The position numbers and the translations under genes are program-made. This document shows, one piece after another, positions 10,301-22,493 of a DNA stretch of 64,000 nucleotides. Each line of letters starts with the position of its first letter. Within the stretch, counting starts at the first letter, position 1. The stretch is taken from positions 1,531,373-1,595,372 of the forward strand of contig PSQN01000014.1 of assembly GCA_002989075.1 (NCBI GenBank). Reading direction: 5' to 3'. The stretch comes from Arthonia radiata. Lineage: Eukaryota; Ascomycota; Arthoniomycetes; Arthoniales; Arthoniaceae. Below the pieces are notes generated by a model, which worked only from the letters and a program-made list of their open reading frames with translations, had not been told where the DNA came from and made no database searches.

Positions 10301-12695
10301 CGATCCAATGGTCACAGCAATCCCATTTCGTCCAATCGATTGGCAGAGATGGCAACTTTGCCTATGCAAGCGCACTAACGAAAGACGAGCTCACCAAGAC
10401 TTTCCAGTGGCTTTTGGGCCATAAACGTCGGGCTGTGCTCTACGGCCTTTGTCAATACCTCTTGGACTGTGGAAATGAGCAGAGTATGCTGTTGGATGTT
10501 CTGGTGGATCACGCACTTGCAGCACCGTTTCTGTGCTCGCTGCTGCCTTTTCCAGAAGCCTCAAGCCTCTTCACAACCGCATCGCAAGAGCAGCTAAGAG
10601 ACATCAGCGGAGATGTGCTGCGCGCATTGCTGTTAAGAGCTTCTGAGTTGGATCGCATCATTCTCAAGCCCTTCGAAGCTTTGGTGCGATGGTGGACTCG
10701 CGCGACAATAAACGATTACGTTGATCTGTTCGAGCTGGTCTCATTGGTCGTCAGCGACATCGATCTTACGCAAGATCTCATATACCAGCTGTTGGGTCAA
10801 GCAACTTCCAGATTGCTAGTGGAAAGACCTGCTGTACGAGAGCGGCTCATTAAGAGCCTGACGGGCCTGGCGCTCGAGCACGTCGGAGAAATGGTGGAGG
10901 CACGACTGCGCGAAACACCCTTACTTTCAGTAAAACTGCTCCACGACAAGGGCGATTGGGGTGTCAAGTGTGAGATCGTCCTCCGCATCGATGCACCAGC
11001 TTCTGTTCGGCCTAAGATGGGAGATCACATACGCTTGAGGCCAGCAAGCGCACCGTCTAACAACCCGCTTCAGCGACCCACAAGCATCGATGGCATGGTA
11101 ACTAATTCCGAACAAGGACGCGTTGTCTTCGAGTCGTTTCATCAGCCGCCTAGCTTTGCGGAAGACTGCTCATGGCGTCTGACACATTGCGCTTCTTTCA
11201 CCAGCGTCAAGGCTGCTTTCGATGCAACTTTGGCTCTGTTTCAAGGTCGATCGAGTACTTGCGAAGTAGCACATTTGGTGGACGGGCGCTCGCAACAGCC
11301 GACTGTTCGTAGTAGCGACCTTGCAGCTGCGCAAACAACGAGTCCCTCCAACATCTCCGACCTCAATAGGAGCCAGGCTGAAGCCGTCAGTATGGCATCA
11401 CGCCACGAGCTCACGTGTTTATGGGGTCCGCCTGGCACAGGCAAGACACATACTATTCTCTCCATCCTCGAACAGCTGACGCACGATCAACCAGACGTTC
11501 GCATTCTGGTGACAGCACCCACGAATAACGCGGTGGACAACATCCTTCAACGCCTTATAAAGCGCTGTCCGAAGCTTGTATCTGATCTCAGGGCCGTCAG
11601 AGTTGCAACAGATGTAAGTGTGTATCCCCTCCGAGCTGTGAGCAGTACTGTTGATGGAGACTTTAGACTAGCAAAGTTGCCCGAGATATCCACCAGTTCG
11701 TGTGTAGTGCGTTCGACTCCACGAGCGGCAGTGCTGATTTCAAAGCCCGCCGAGAGGCTCAGAAACGCGTCAAGGACAGTGCCTTGGTGTTTACAACCTG
11801 CATTGGGGCTGGTCTAGGCCTTCTTCGAAAGCAACAATTCGAAATCGTCCTCATTGACGAAGCCTCGCAAGTCACTGAGCCAGCGTCATATGTGCCACTA
11901 GCCAAGGGTTGCCGGAAAGCGATCCTGGTGGGCGACCATGTGCAGCTACGACCCATTGTTGGGCAGTACTCCGCTGCGGCTGGGTTCGACGAGTCTTTGT
12001 TCGAGCGTCTTTACAGAGCAGAGAACAGGCCGGGCGTCGCCAAGCACATGCTTGACGTGCAGTACCGTATGCATGAGGACTTGTGCCATTTCTGCAGCGA
12101 GGAGTTCTATGAGTCCAAGCTCAAAACCGGGGTCCTTCCAAAAGATCGACCTGTGCCGGCATCGCATTTCGCATGGCCTGCAGCGAATGGTGGGATACAG
12201 AGAGCTGTCTTCATTCAATGCTCCGCACCAGAGGACTTGGGCCAGAGATCTAAAAGCAACGCGGGCCAGACCGCGGTTTGCAAAGAGACTTACAACCTGC
12301 TCCTCAAACCATCAGAGTCCGTGGTGGAGTCCGGACCCCACTATCAGCCAAGTATTGCCATTCTAACGCCATACACAAGACAACGTGAGGCGTTGCAGGC
12401 TGCAATTCCAGAGGCTCAGGTCTCAAGCATTGACGGCTTCCAAGGCAAGGAGGCCGACATCGTCATCTTCGTGACCGTGCGAGCCAACGTAGCGGCTGAT
12501 GTCGGCTTTCTGAAAGACCTACGCAGGCTCAACGTGGTGATGACAAGAGCCAAGACTGGTATCGTTGTCATTGGGGACGAAGCAACGCTCACCGGTGAGG
12601 CCGAAGGCGAAGATTACGAGGCAAAGTCTGTCTGGAGAAGGCTGCTCCAAAGGCTTGCTCGTACAACTGTGGGCTTGCCGCAGACAATGAGCTGA
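7394..12695 (+). CDS. RNA-dependent RNA polymerase fused to SF1 (Upf1-like) helicase
   Basis: Four exons, 7394-8236, 8292-10112, 10165-11613 and 11667-12695, have phase-0 introns of 55, 52 and 53 nt and sum to 1,713 codons plus stop. RdRP part: FTDGCG (F201), QIRYRGYKGVL, PYSYGHLNDEV spanning intron 1, NPCLHPGDLQKFRAVDCPRL, and the catalytic loop SGGDLDRD with Asp470, Asp472 and Asp474. The usual Gly between the last two aspartates is Arg473. Helicase part: Walker A GPPGTGKT (residues 1309-1316), APTNNAVDN, Walker B DEAS (from Asp1435), QYRMHEDL, SSIDGFQGKEAD and VVMTRAK, in SF1 order. About 400 residues between them match nothing I know. Cellular RdRPs make double-stranded RNA for silencing. 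Two separate genes would need a stop and a new start near 10.1-11.3 kb, and neither is seen in the spliced frame. Confidence 0.9.
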
Positions 12696-13046
12696 ACACT
12701 CGGTTATGGCTAGTTTTCGGAAAATCCGCTGTGTGCGGGTGGAAGGATGAGACGTCACACAACGTGAGCACAGTTGTGCTATGCGTCATCAGCAACCACA
12801 CCGCACTTACTCTTTGCTGCTTCGATCTTAACCCTGCTTTCATTGCACATACCTAGCTAGAAACCGTAGCGACTGTCGGAAGATTGACAGCGTGGGACGA
12901 TAAAGAGTGGCCCATCCCTCTTGATAAATATCTTGTTGCAGGTTAGGAGAAGCCCTTGCCTGTAGGGTGTAGAGTGAGATTATGTGTATTTGTTCCCTAC
13001 GGCCTCTGTATCAATGTGGCTTCTGTATTAAGCTTTTGAAATGCGC
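12696..13046. other. convergent intergenic region
   Basis: About 350 bp between the RdRP-helicase stop and the amidase stop. No feature recognised. Confidence 0.5.
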
Positions 13047-14986
13047 TCATGAAACATTCAGAACTGGGATATTCCTCTCGTCGAATCCCCTCCACTCCGG
13101 CAGCGTCCTTCCCAGGCCGAGGGCCCCGCCCTCTGTCAGGATCAGGTCCTCGATCGCGCTCCCCCACTTGATCAACTCGTCTTCTGCCCACGCGGTCTGC
13201 ATGAGTGCTATTCCATACGGCATCCCGCTTTCCGAGTGCACACCTGCTGGCACTGTCAGCACAGGATAGCCCGCTTGCGCGGCGATTTGATAGCTTTGGC
13301 CGACGTCTGGCGGCACCAAAAGTGCACTGAGACGATGGCCAGAAGTGGACAGGGCGTCGTCAATCCCTGTGCGCGTCTTGCCACCGCTGAAGCCGAGTGC
13401 TTGGTAGTACGTATCATCCATAATGCCGCCAGTCGCAAGCGACGCCAGGAAACCGTCCTGGCCACTGTAGAAGGCAGGGATGCCATCTGGGTACGCATTC
13501 CCACCTTCGGTGCCATCGTTGGCATAGTTGTAGTTAACAATGTCCTCAAGCGAGCGAATGTTAGTGTTCTCTAGTTCGGAGAGGTACGCGGCTATGTTGT
13601 TATAGAAGTCTACAGTAACGACGGTGTACTCGGACTCGTTAGCGAAGCCACGCGTATTGCCGTAGTCCCAGTTCCAGCCGTCCGGACTGACCAGTGTTTC
13701 GAAGTCGGTAATCTCCGTGTTATTCATGATGGTGGCGCCGGCGCTTTCGATCAGCGAAAGGGCAGCAAGAAGCTGCCCCTGCTGCTCTGCATCAGCGTAG
13801 ACCCAGAAGGAGTCCCACGGAATGCCAAACGTGGCACCTTTGAGAGCGTCCCTGCTAGTCAGAAACTGTGTGTAGCCTTGTGGCTGATCAGGCTGAGCTA
13901 GCGTGTAGTTGTCGCGAGGGTCGGGGCCCCAGATGGTGTCAAATGCATAGACTGCATCACGCACAGTCTTGCCGAAGGTGCCGACGGTATCCTGATGAGC
14001 ACTTTCAGGCACAACCCCAGCGCGAGATGTTCTCCCAACCGTGGGCTTGATGCCCACTACCGCATTACGCTCAGCTGGATTTATGACCGAGCCATCGGTC
14101 TCTGTACCCAGCGCAAAGGCGAATACGTTGGCTCCAACACCAGCGGCGCTGCCACTGCTGCTCCCACCAGGGTTGACAGTCAAATTGTAGGCGCTCCTTG
14201 CCTGACCTCCACGAGCTGAGTACCCTTCCGAGTAGTTGTTGGAGCGCATGTCAGCCCACTCGCTGAGGGTGGCCTTGCCCATGAGTACAGCGCCAGCATC
14301 ACGTAGTTTGGACACTACTAAGGCGTCTCGGGGGACGACCGACCCCAAGAGGGCGAAAGAGCCTGCTGTGGTCTGCAACTTGTCCTTCGTGGCGATGTTG
14401 TCCTTGACGACGAATGGGATCCCGTGTAAGGGGCCGCGTACGTGGCCATTTTGGCGCTCATCGTCCGAGGCCTTGGCAATACCGAGTGCATCTGGATTGA
14501 GCTCAAGAACAGTACTTCAGACCTGGTCAGTCTGCAGACGTGAAATGTAATTACAGGATGGATGGGATGAGGCGTGAGATTGGGATGCTGTTTCAGAGAG
14601 CTGTTTCGAGACCGAAAGATGCGGTGCCGCAATGGCTGAGAGGCTTTGAGCTCCAATGATGGCCAGTCCAAGACGACAAAAGAAGCGAAAACGTACTTGA
14701 TGTATTCTTGGGTCTGAAAGGCACGTTCGATGTAGCAACCCAGTAATTGCTGAGCGCTTAATGTTCCATTGGACATGGCACATTGCATGTCATCGATGGA
14801 AGCTTCCTCGAGAGCAAAGGTCCCACAGGCCGGAAACGGAAAAGCGGTTGTGACGCTCCCATTGGGTCCAGCCTGTGGGAAGAAGTCGGGCTGTGGGAAG
14901 TAATTGCTTGTGGGCCATACCGACTGTGCCAAGCTCATATCACAAGCCAAAAGAGCAACAGCAAGGGCCACTGACAGGGTCTGCAT
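13047..14986 (-). CDS. secreted amidase-signature hydrolase
   Basis: Exons 14697-14986 and 13047-14514 flank a 182-nt intron and give 585 residues. A signal peptide (LSVALAVALLACDMSLAQ) starts the protein. The join (donor GTACGT, acceptor GAAG) restores NTVLELNPDALGIA and then HGIPFVVKDNIATKD, which holds the catalytic Lys. The amidase signature follows: GGSSSGSAAG and GTETDGSVINPA provide the cis-Ser and nucleophile Ser. KPTVGRTSRAGVVPES and a C-terminal VPPDVGQSYQIAAQAGYPVL segment complete the fold. Amidases hydrolyse amide bonds; the substrate cannot be told, but secretion suggests external amides. The intron is longer than the 50-60 nt norm here. Confidence 0.9.
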
Positions 14987-15753
14987 CCTCTGAGCACATG
15001 CGTCTGTGCGACGGATTTGTGGATGAAAGTAGCACGCGATATGAACAAGGCGGTGGAAGTCCTACATGAATTCGTAGAGGATGACAAACCCCTGCAGATG
15101 CCGGTGCCCTGGTCAGTGGCTGGGAGGCTGGACCGGCGCCGACTCTGACCTGTCGGGCAGGTCGGCGGACACAACGACTAATCCAACATGAGAGATCCAA
15201 TTCGTCTGGGTACGATACCTTGCCGTCACAACAGTTCGCAGTAGTGCAAAAGAAAGATAGCTTTTAAGCGAGCATCAGAATGTTTCAATCATTTGCGTTT
15301 CTGAGCTGCCCGTGCTGGCAAGGGCGTGACCCGATGGAGTAATCGAAGCCTTGGTCAGCCCTAGGAAGCTAAACCACCTCGCCCCGGTCCTCCCGTTAGC
15401 GATCCCTAATTCGTCGCTAGCTGTCACTAGTTCGTCGCTAGTTGTCACTCTAGCGCTGGTGGCTGCTCTCTTCCAAGATATCTTTTCTTGGCGTTTGTCC
15501 CATGACTACCATCCCACGGGCCTCTCTGCTGCCCATTGTTACCACCTATCTCGACGTCCATCTCATATCAGGACCGTCTTTTCCGTCAATGTGTTGGTAG
15601 GGGCTCTACAGTCTTCGTTCAGTTCTTAGACATGCCCCGTACTTTTCATAGCAAATGCCCGCCTCAATGACATTTCTAAGACTTCTCCGTCGTTCTATAC
15701 GCCTCTAGCTTGGGCTCTTTTCAGCGGCCGGTTAGCGCCTGCTGATCTCCCAG
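14987..15753. other. divergent intergenic region
   Basis: This is the upstream region of both the amidase and the seven-TM protein gene. It contains the short tandem duplication listed separately; otherwise nothing is recognised. Confidence 0.5.
15409..15449. repeat. two-copy 20-21 bp tandem repeat
   Basis: TTCGTCGCTAG(C/T)TGTCACT occurs twice head to tail, with one internal mismatch and one spacer base. It lies about 300 bp upstream of the seven-TM gene start. Confidence 0.75.
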
Positions 15754-16859
15754 ATGGCCCTCCCGCAGGATATTCTCGCAGCTCAACGAGACGGTCGGAT
15801 ACCAGCAGGAACAGATCCAGAGTTCCTCGCGGAAACTAAGGACCTCGGCGCCATAATCGGCTTGTATGTTGCTCTCGGAGTATCGACCACCATCTTCCTG
15901 GCTCGTCTATGGGGGCGATGTTTTGTAACCGGCGGTTTTGGTTTGGATGATGGGCTCGCGATAAGCTCCTGGGTACTGCTCTTCTTTGCGAAGATACTCT
16001 ACAGCAAACGTACTTACCCATTGTCCAGATCTGCTTCGTCGCTTTCATCGTTCTCGGTCATATTTTGATCAACCTTGGGAGCGCTCGCCACTATGATTAT
16101 ATTCAGGATGTTCTTGCTCCTGATACCGTGGCCTTGACGGAGACACTGGATTTTGCGGCGCATTTGATCTACACCACAGCATTGTTCACCTGCCGTCTCT
16201 CTGGACTGACCTTTTACGAGCAGCGCATCGTCGGGCGCGCCTCCGCTTTCACAATCGCCATTCGAATTATTGGTGGCTTGCTCACCATAGCATATATCCC
16301 TCAAATGTTGTTGATCATCCTTCACTGCAAGCCTGTCACCAGCTACTGGCCATACGCGTGGGAGATAGCGAGCTCAGAGTATACCTGCCTTTCGTGGGGA
16401 ACGGTATACTCCGTGAATTCTGCTGTGTCACTCGCGTCAGACCTGGCACTCTTCACGTTGCCGGCTATCATCATCTGGTCCCTGAAGTGTCTATCTCACT
16501 CGAAGCGCGTCAAGCTCGCGTGCGTCATCATGCCAGGCATTCTTGTCGTTGGGATCTCGATCGCCCGCCTCGTGCTAGTCATCCAGGGTCAATGGGAGGC
16601 CGACGAAAGCTGGTACTACGGACCGATGCTTGGTGTCGAAGCCGCCGAGATAGGTTCCACGCTGGTGGCGCTCTCAGCACCTGCATTACGACCTCTGTTT
16701 CTCCTGTGGACGCGCGACTTTACTTCAAGGATCAGCTCTGGCCCACGTGGAAGCACGGTTCGCCAGCCGCAGGAATCAGTTCCACAATCGCCGACTGTAG
16801 AGCTCTATCGTTTGACCCCGAAATTCGAGGAGTCCAGGTCTCAATCTGACATTTTATGA
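15754..16859 (+). CDS. seven-TM fungal rhodopsin-like / PTH11-type membrane protein
   Basis: Exons 15754-15972 and 16029-16859 flank a 56-nt intron and give 349 residues. The splice restores the second membrane segment (ICFVAFIVLGHILINLG) directly after LDDGLAISSW. Seven hydrophobic spans are visible, at about residues 32-54, 74-91, 110-135, 148-175, 197-222, 233-255 and 265-292. Conserved features include ETLDFAAHLIY near TM3, PVTSYWPY, and EAAEIGSTLVALSAPALRPLF near TM7, as in the large fungal family of PTH11-related integral membrane proteins. The C-terminal tail is soluble and Ser/Pro-rich. Ligand and function are unknown. It lacks an N-terminal CFEM domain. Confidence 0.88.
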
Positions 16860-17774
16860 GCACGCAAAGTTGAGCCTCAAACAAAAAGTTACCGGGCTAT
16901 CAGAATCAGCCAAGTCTGTAACAAACCAAGAGTGGCACGACACCGTAATCGAGCCACTCGAGTGGACGCCAGCAAGAACGACGCGTTCTTGCGACTGCTC
17001 AATGCGCTGGGACAATGAGGTCACGCTTTGCTGCGCCCAAGACAATCTCGCACAACGGCAGGCAGGATCTTCTGCCGGTCCCATTGACTCGGGCTCGTGG
17101 GTGGCTCGCTCGACAACATGAGATCATTTCGGGACTGGCATCCCAGGGATGCCAGGACGTCACCCTCTCAAGACTTCCTTCTCTACGCACATGAATGAAT
17201 GATGAATATGTAATAATGACAGATAGACAGATAGATGAGTGTATCATATGTACTGCTACGCAATGGTTCGAAATAGGTTTGGACGATGTTGAAGTGAGTT
17301 TCCCTCGACCTTGCCCCAACGGGGGGTTTTTGCTCACTAGTTTTTATCGATGCAACGCCCTGTCACCCCGCCTGGATTGTTGGGCTGTAGAGGCTTTTGG
17401 CCCCGCGGCTTTCGGTGCTCGAGTTTGTCCTAGGGGCTTCGGTGGGGCATAGAGCCTTCAGGTTGAGAAAGCTCGGCGCGCTATCGTTTCCATCGATAAT
17501 AGTCAACCTTCCCGAATACCTGTCGCTCGTTCTCAAGCGCAGCGGAATTAGTTGCAATGGCACTGTCATCCGTCAGCCGTCTTTTTCATGTAAGACGATC
17601 ACTTGGCCCTTAGGAGCGTCGTCGTAGAGTACAGGTCGTTTCTTCTGGTCCGCTTTCTTGACAGACTGTCATCATGAGACGGCTCAGCTGCTCATCGCAG
17701 AGCTGCCCACCCTGTTGCGCTCAACCCGAACCACACGACCTTTCCATCTTATAGGTCGTGCTTGTGAAGCAGAT
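16860..17774. other. intergenic, nothing recognised
   Basis: About 0.9 kb with a short GATA/GACA-rich stretch near 17,218-17,240. No coding region or RNA gene recognised. Confidence 0.5.
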
Positions 17775-18673
17775 ATGGCCACTGCTTCTACCATCGCCAG
17801 CGCATCTTCGTCGCAATACCACCTGACTGATCTGTTACCTGCTCTAGACAACGCTGACTTTCAAGCCAGCCATAAACCGCATGCATCCATCAACGACTCA
17901 CAAGCGAGCCCGCGTCTAGCTGTGGCAGTGTCGGATGTCCTCCACGAAGCCGAAATTGCTTGCGTTTTGTGGGGAAACTTGCTTCTCTCCGTTTATGGCG
18001 ACCCGTCTATCATTGATGTGAGCTTCGAACGTTATATTCTGAGGCTACTTGCTGACCTTCATATTAGTGTGTAGATTTTGTCGTAGCCGACGATCTTGAA
18101 GAGAACGCGATCATCGCCCTTTCAACTGCTGGCGCTAAGGAATGCTCTTCTATCTCATGTCATACTCTGGCCGACGCCTCGAATAGCAGGCGACCGTCCG
18201 CGCATGTACACACCCGATCTGGCGCTACAATTGCCCTCCACAGACAATCCGAAATGCTCTGGCGAATGTGCTCGTTGCAGCAGCTCGTGATGATTGATGA
18301 GGAAAACGGTGGAATACAAAACACTCTAAGGAGCCATAAAGATCTCATACTGGCGCGCGACCTTGTCAGCCGGCGCGAGAAAGGATCAATCATCGTAGCA
18401 GATGAGTGGCAGACTGTGAAGCTAGGACTTCTCACAGTGCCGACAGCACACAGACTGGCAGAGGCGTACATTGTGCTTATGTTGAGAGATGAGGGACAAC
18501 AAGCGGAGTTCTATTGGCTTGCCATGTTGGCTCACATCCACGAGTATGCCGAGCAGACAGGGTTGTTGGATGTTGGCAGCCTGAAGCCTCCTCATCGGCG
18601 GTTTTTCGAAGGCTACATGTCTGGAGAGAGGCCAGTGGCAGAATTGTTGGGCGAGTTACGGCAAGCCAGTTGA
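17775..18673 (+). CDS. hypothetical protein with nucleotidyltransferase-like N-terminus
   Basis: Exons 17775-18017 and 18068-18673 flank a 50-nt intron and give 282 residues. The acceptor at 18067 is preferred because it restores DPSIIDCVDFVVADDLEE. The block ACVLWGNLLLSVYGDPSIID followed by VDFVV recalls the Gly-x-Leu-Ala...Asp-hydrophobic-Asp pattern of minimal nucleotidyltransferases that many fungal proteins share. Here only one clear acidic residue pair is visible, so catalytic activity is doubtful. The C-terminal half is helical (LAEAYIVLMLRDEG, FYWLAMLAHIHEY). No signal peptide or membrane span. Family membership is inference; I do not recognise a named gene. Confidence 0.7.
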
Positions 18674-19215
18674 TGCTGTAAGTTTCCTTCAGTACTCTCA
18701 ACAAGACTACATCTAAGCTGCAAATGCATTCTTTGCTTTTTTGGATGCGTGTGAACTTGGCCACCTTCTAGTTTCCTGCTTCTGTTCTCGAAGGAGTATC
18801 AAAGTGCTCAAAAGCAAAGGCGCCCTGGCCCTTCCAATGGTTTAGTATTTTGTTCATCCTTCGAGTTCGCATTCAAGTCAGAAGGTGCACAGCAGCCGAG
18901 CAAGACGTGAATGATGCCGCTAGCAACACGCAGCGAACCTTCTGCACCCCGCACGGCACTTTTCCGGCCGTTGCTCGTACCTCACGCTGCGCTGCCACCG
19001 ATGCCAAAACATCTTATTCAACACGGGCCAGATCGGTCCGACTACCTGTTACTATGCAGCACATGCTGTCATTACGCCCTCAATGACCAGGCAGTGTACC
19101 CCACAGTAAGACTCAATGGCTTGCTTGGCAAGCGCAATGTCGTGCAGAAAGCCTTCAAAAGGGTGCAGCCTTCTCCCCAGCAAAGAGGACCGAGCCAGAC
19201 AACCACGTGGAGGTC
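18674..19215. other. intergenic, nothing recognised
   Basis: This region lies between the hypothetical gene and the GH31 gene and should hold the GH31 promoter. Confidence 0.5.
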
Positions 19216-22200
19216 ATGACGGTGGCTATTGCGTGGAAGTTATATCTTGTCGCGTCAGTAGCGGCGCTGGCCAATGGTGAGATCAGCGTGGTGATAGTTG
19301 CCGCGTTATGCTGAATACGGACTGTCCTAGGCCAGGTTTTCACCACCACGTACACGCCTATTCCGACGTTGCCAGGCTCTATACGGGCAGCGCCTACACA
19401 GGTACCTAACATCAGAGATCCAACAGCACCTGACTCACAAGTTCAATGCCCTGGCTATGTCGCTTCCAATGTTCAACAGACGGACTCAGGTGTTACTGCT
19501 GACCTGCTGTTGGCCGGGTCCCCGTGCAACACCTACGGCTTCGATATCCAAGACCTTTCGCTTCTGGTTGAGTATCAGGACACATCGCGACTTCATGTCC
19601 AAATAACGCCCAAGTATCTTGCGCCTGCTAATCGCTCCATGTTCTTTCTTGAAGAGTATATCTCAGGCTATCCAAGTATCGTTGATCACGCAGACAATGA
19701 CCTCCAGTTCGAATGGACCAACGAACCAGACTTCCAGTTCCAGATCAAGCGCGCTTCCAATGCTGATATCATCTTCAGTACTTATGGTCATAAGATTGTG
19801 TATCAGAATCAATTTCTCGAGTTAGCCACCTCAATGCTGCCTGATTATGATGTGTATGGGCTCGCGGAGAATATTCACGACTTCCGTTTGGGCAACAACT
19901 ACACCCAAGTCTTTTGGGGTGCCGATGCAGGCAACACCATAGACTACAACGTGTATGGGACTCACCCGCTGTACGTCGAGAACCGTTACAGCAATGACAC
20001 GTCTCCAGCCATGGCGCATGGAGTCTACGGCCGCAACGCACACGCACAGGAGTGGCTCTTGCGATCTGATAATATCACCTACCGAGCCATCGGCGGGGCT
20101 ATGGACTTCTACTTCCTGAGCGGCCCAAACCCAAAGGATGTAGTTAAGCAGTTCCAGTCCGGGATTGTTGGCACGCCTGCGATGCAGATGTATTGGACAT
20201 TTGGCTACCACCAGTCTCGTTGGGGATATCAAAATTGGTCGGTCCTTCAGGATGTCATCGACCGATACAGGGCCTTTGACATACCTTTAGAATGTATTTG
20301 GTGAGTCCACAGCCTCCACGCTCCAGATCTTGTGTTTCCGAGCTGCGGTGTCGGTGGCTTGGCGGCTGGCGTTGCCACAGGATTTGTCGTGAATGCCAAC
20401 AACCCCTACCAAACTGCTGTTCAGGATATTCTTTACTGACATTACATGAACAGGACGGACATCGACTACATGGACCAGTATCGAGATTTCACAAATGGCG
20501 CGCTCAACTTCCCAGTTGAAGCAGGCCAGGAATTTCTTAGTCGGCTCCACGCAGCCAACCAGCACTACGTCCCGATCGTAGACTCCAATATCTACGCCTC
20601 CGATCCAGCGAACACTTCGGATGTCTACGAACCTTATCAGCGGGGCTTGGCGCAAAATGTGTTTATTCGGAATGGTGATGAGGGAGTCTACTATGGCGAC
20701 AATTGGCCAGGATTCTCTGCCTGGGCCGACTGGCTCGTACCACAGTCTGCTGACTACTGGACCTTTGAGCTGACTGACTACCACTCCCGCATTGCGTATG
20801 ATGGCATTTGGATCGATCTCAGCGAGGCATCATCATTCTGTGCTGGTAGCTGTGGTACGGGGGACCTCGAGACAAACCCTGTTCACCCACCCTTCCTGCT
20901 TCCCGGCGACCCTGGCATGTTCGACTACATGTACCCAGAAGCGTTTAATATCACCAACGCTACCGAGGCAGCCCGTGCGTCAGCAGCTTCATCTTCACAG
21001 GCGTCAATGACCTCGGCGACGATGACTAGCTCTTCAACCCCGTCATCAGCTTTCACTCGCACTCCTCCTACTGCCACTGCAAGAAACCTGCGCTTTCCAC
21101 CCTATGTCATCAACAACGTACAGGGCGCGCTCGAGGTCGGTGCAATCTCACCCAACGCGACTCACCAAGACCAATATAACACTACAGAATATGATCTTCA
21201 CAACGTCTGGGGACACCAGATCCTGAATGCAACCTACAACGCGCTTCTAAATGTCTTCCCAGGCCGCAGACCCTTTATTCTTGGGCGCAGCACTTTTGCT
21301 GGCAGCGGCACTATCGCATCTCATTGGGTGAGTCCCTGGTCCTTTGCTACTCACCTGTGCTCCTGCTGCTTATCTTTGCATCACTCTTGAGGCTAACACG
21401 TTAACCAACAGGGCGGTGACAACACCGCTACCTGGGGCTCGATGTACCTCTCCATCAGCCAGGCCTTCACCTTCTCCATCGCCGGCATCCCCATGTTCGG
21501 CGCCGACACGTGCGGCTTCGCGCACAACACGGACCAAGAGCTCTGCACGCGCTGGATGTCTCTCTCGGCCTTCTTCCCCTTCTACCGCAATCACAACGTC
21601 ATCGCCTCGATCGATCAGGAGGCGTACGTCTGGGAGGCGACGGCGACCGCGACGAAGGCGGCGATGCAGATACGTTACTCACTGCTGCCTTACATGTACA
21701 CGCTGTTCTACCACGCGAATCAGCTGGGTGAGATGGTAATGCGGCCGCTGCAGTTTGAGTTCCCCAACGATGCCAGCCTCAAAGCGGTTGACAATCAGTT
21801 CTTGCTTGGCCCGAGTGTGCTCGTCTCGCCTGTGCTTGTCCCGCTGGCCACAAACGTCAGCGGCGTCTTTCCTGGTGTCAACGATGGCGAGATCTGGTAC
21901 GACTGGTACACGCTGCAGCCGGAGCAGGTAGCGGCAGGAGAGAACAAGACGCTAGACGCGCCGCTGAGGAAGATCAACGTGCACGGCCGGGGTGGGACAG
22001 TGTTTCCCTTGCAACAGCCGGGATATACCACCTACGACAGCCGACAGAATCCGTGGGAGTTGCTTGTGCTGTTGGATCAGCACGGGGAAGCAACGGGCGA
22101 TCTCTACCTGGATGACGGAGAGTCCCTCGAGCCGAATGCGACGAAGACTGTGAGCTTTAGCTACCATGGCGGTAAGTTGACGAGTGAGATTGATGGCGCA

Positions 22201-22404
22201 TATGAGGAGACGAATCCGCTGGCGAATGTCACGGTGGCAGGCATGGAGCAACAACCGCAGGACGTCTTGGTTGGAGGCACCAGCTGTTCGCAGGAACAAG
22301 GAGTGACCGTAAATTTCGCAGATGATGTGCTGAGAGTGACGGGCTTGGAGTACTTTTTCAGTAAAGGCGTCTACACACAAAACCTGGACATCACGTTTAC
22401 ATAG
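19216..22404 (+). CDS. secreted GH31 alpha-glucosidase
   Basis: Four exons, 19216-19276, 19331-20300, 20454-21327 and 21412-22404, have introns of 54, 153 and 84 nt and give 965 residues. Exon 1 encodes a signal peptide (KLYLVASVAALANG). Family 31 hallmarks are present: PGYVASNVQQT, AHEWLL-like QEWLLRSDNITYRAIGG, IWTDIDYMD restored across intron 2, the nucleophile block GIWIDLSEAS with Asp465, and the acid/base block HWGGDNTATW with Asp638. The substrate-binding PMFGADTCGF follows. A Ser/Thr-rich insert around residues 509-560 is probably O-glycosylated. The enzyme releases glucose from maltose and starch oligomers outside the cell. Many N-glycosylation sequons support secretion. Confidence 0.94.
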
Positions 22405-22493
22405 GCGAATGGGGAAAAAGCACGCAGACTTAATAGGGCCAGGATCTGGCTACAACTTCGGGATGATTGCCTATCAGTGCAGACTGCTCATAC

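Noticed and set aside
17775-18673. A Cid12-like nucleotidyltransferase completing an RDRC-type set with the RdRP-helicase
   Set aside because: It lacks the polymerase beta-type GS...D-x-D motif and the poly(A) polymerase-associated domain, so the functional link would be speculation.
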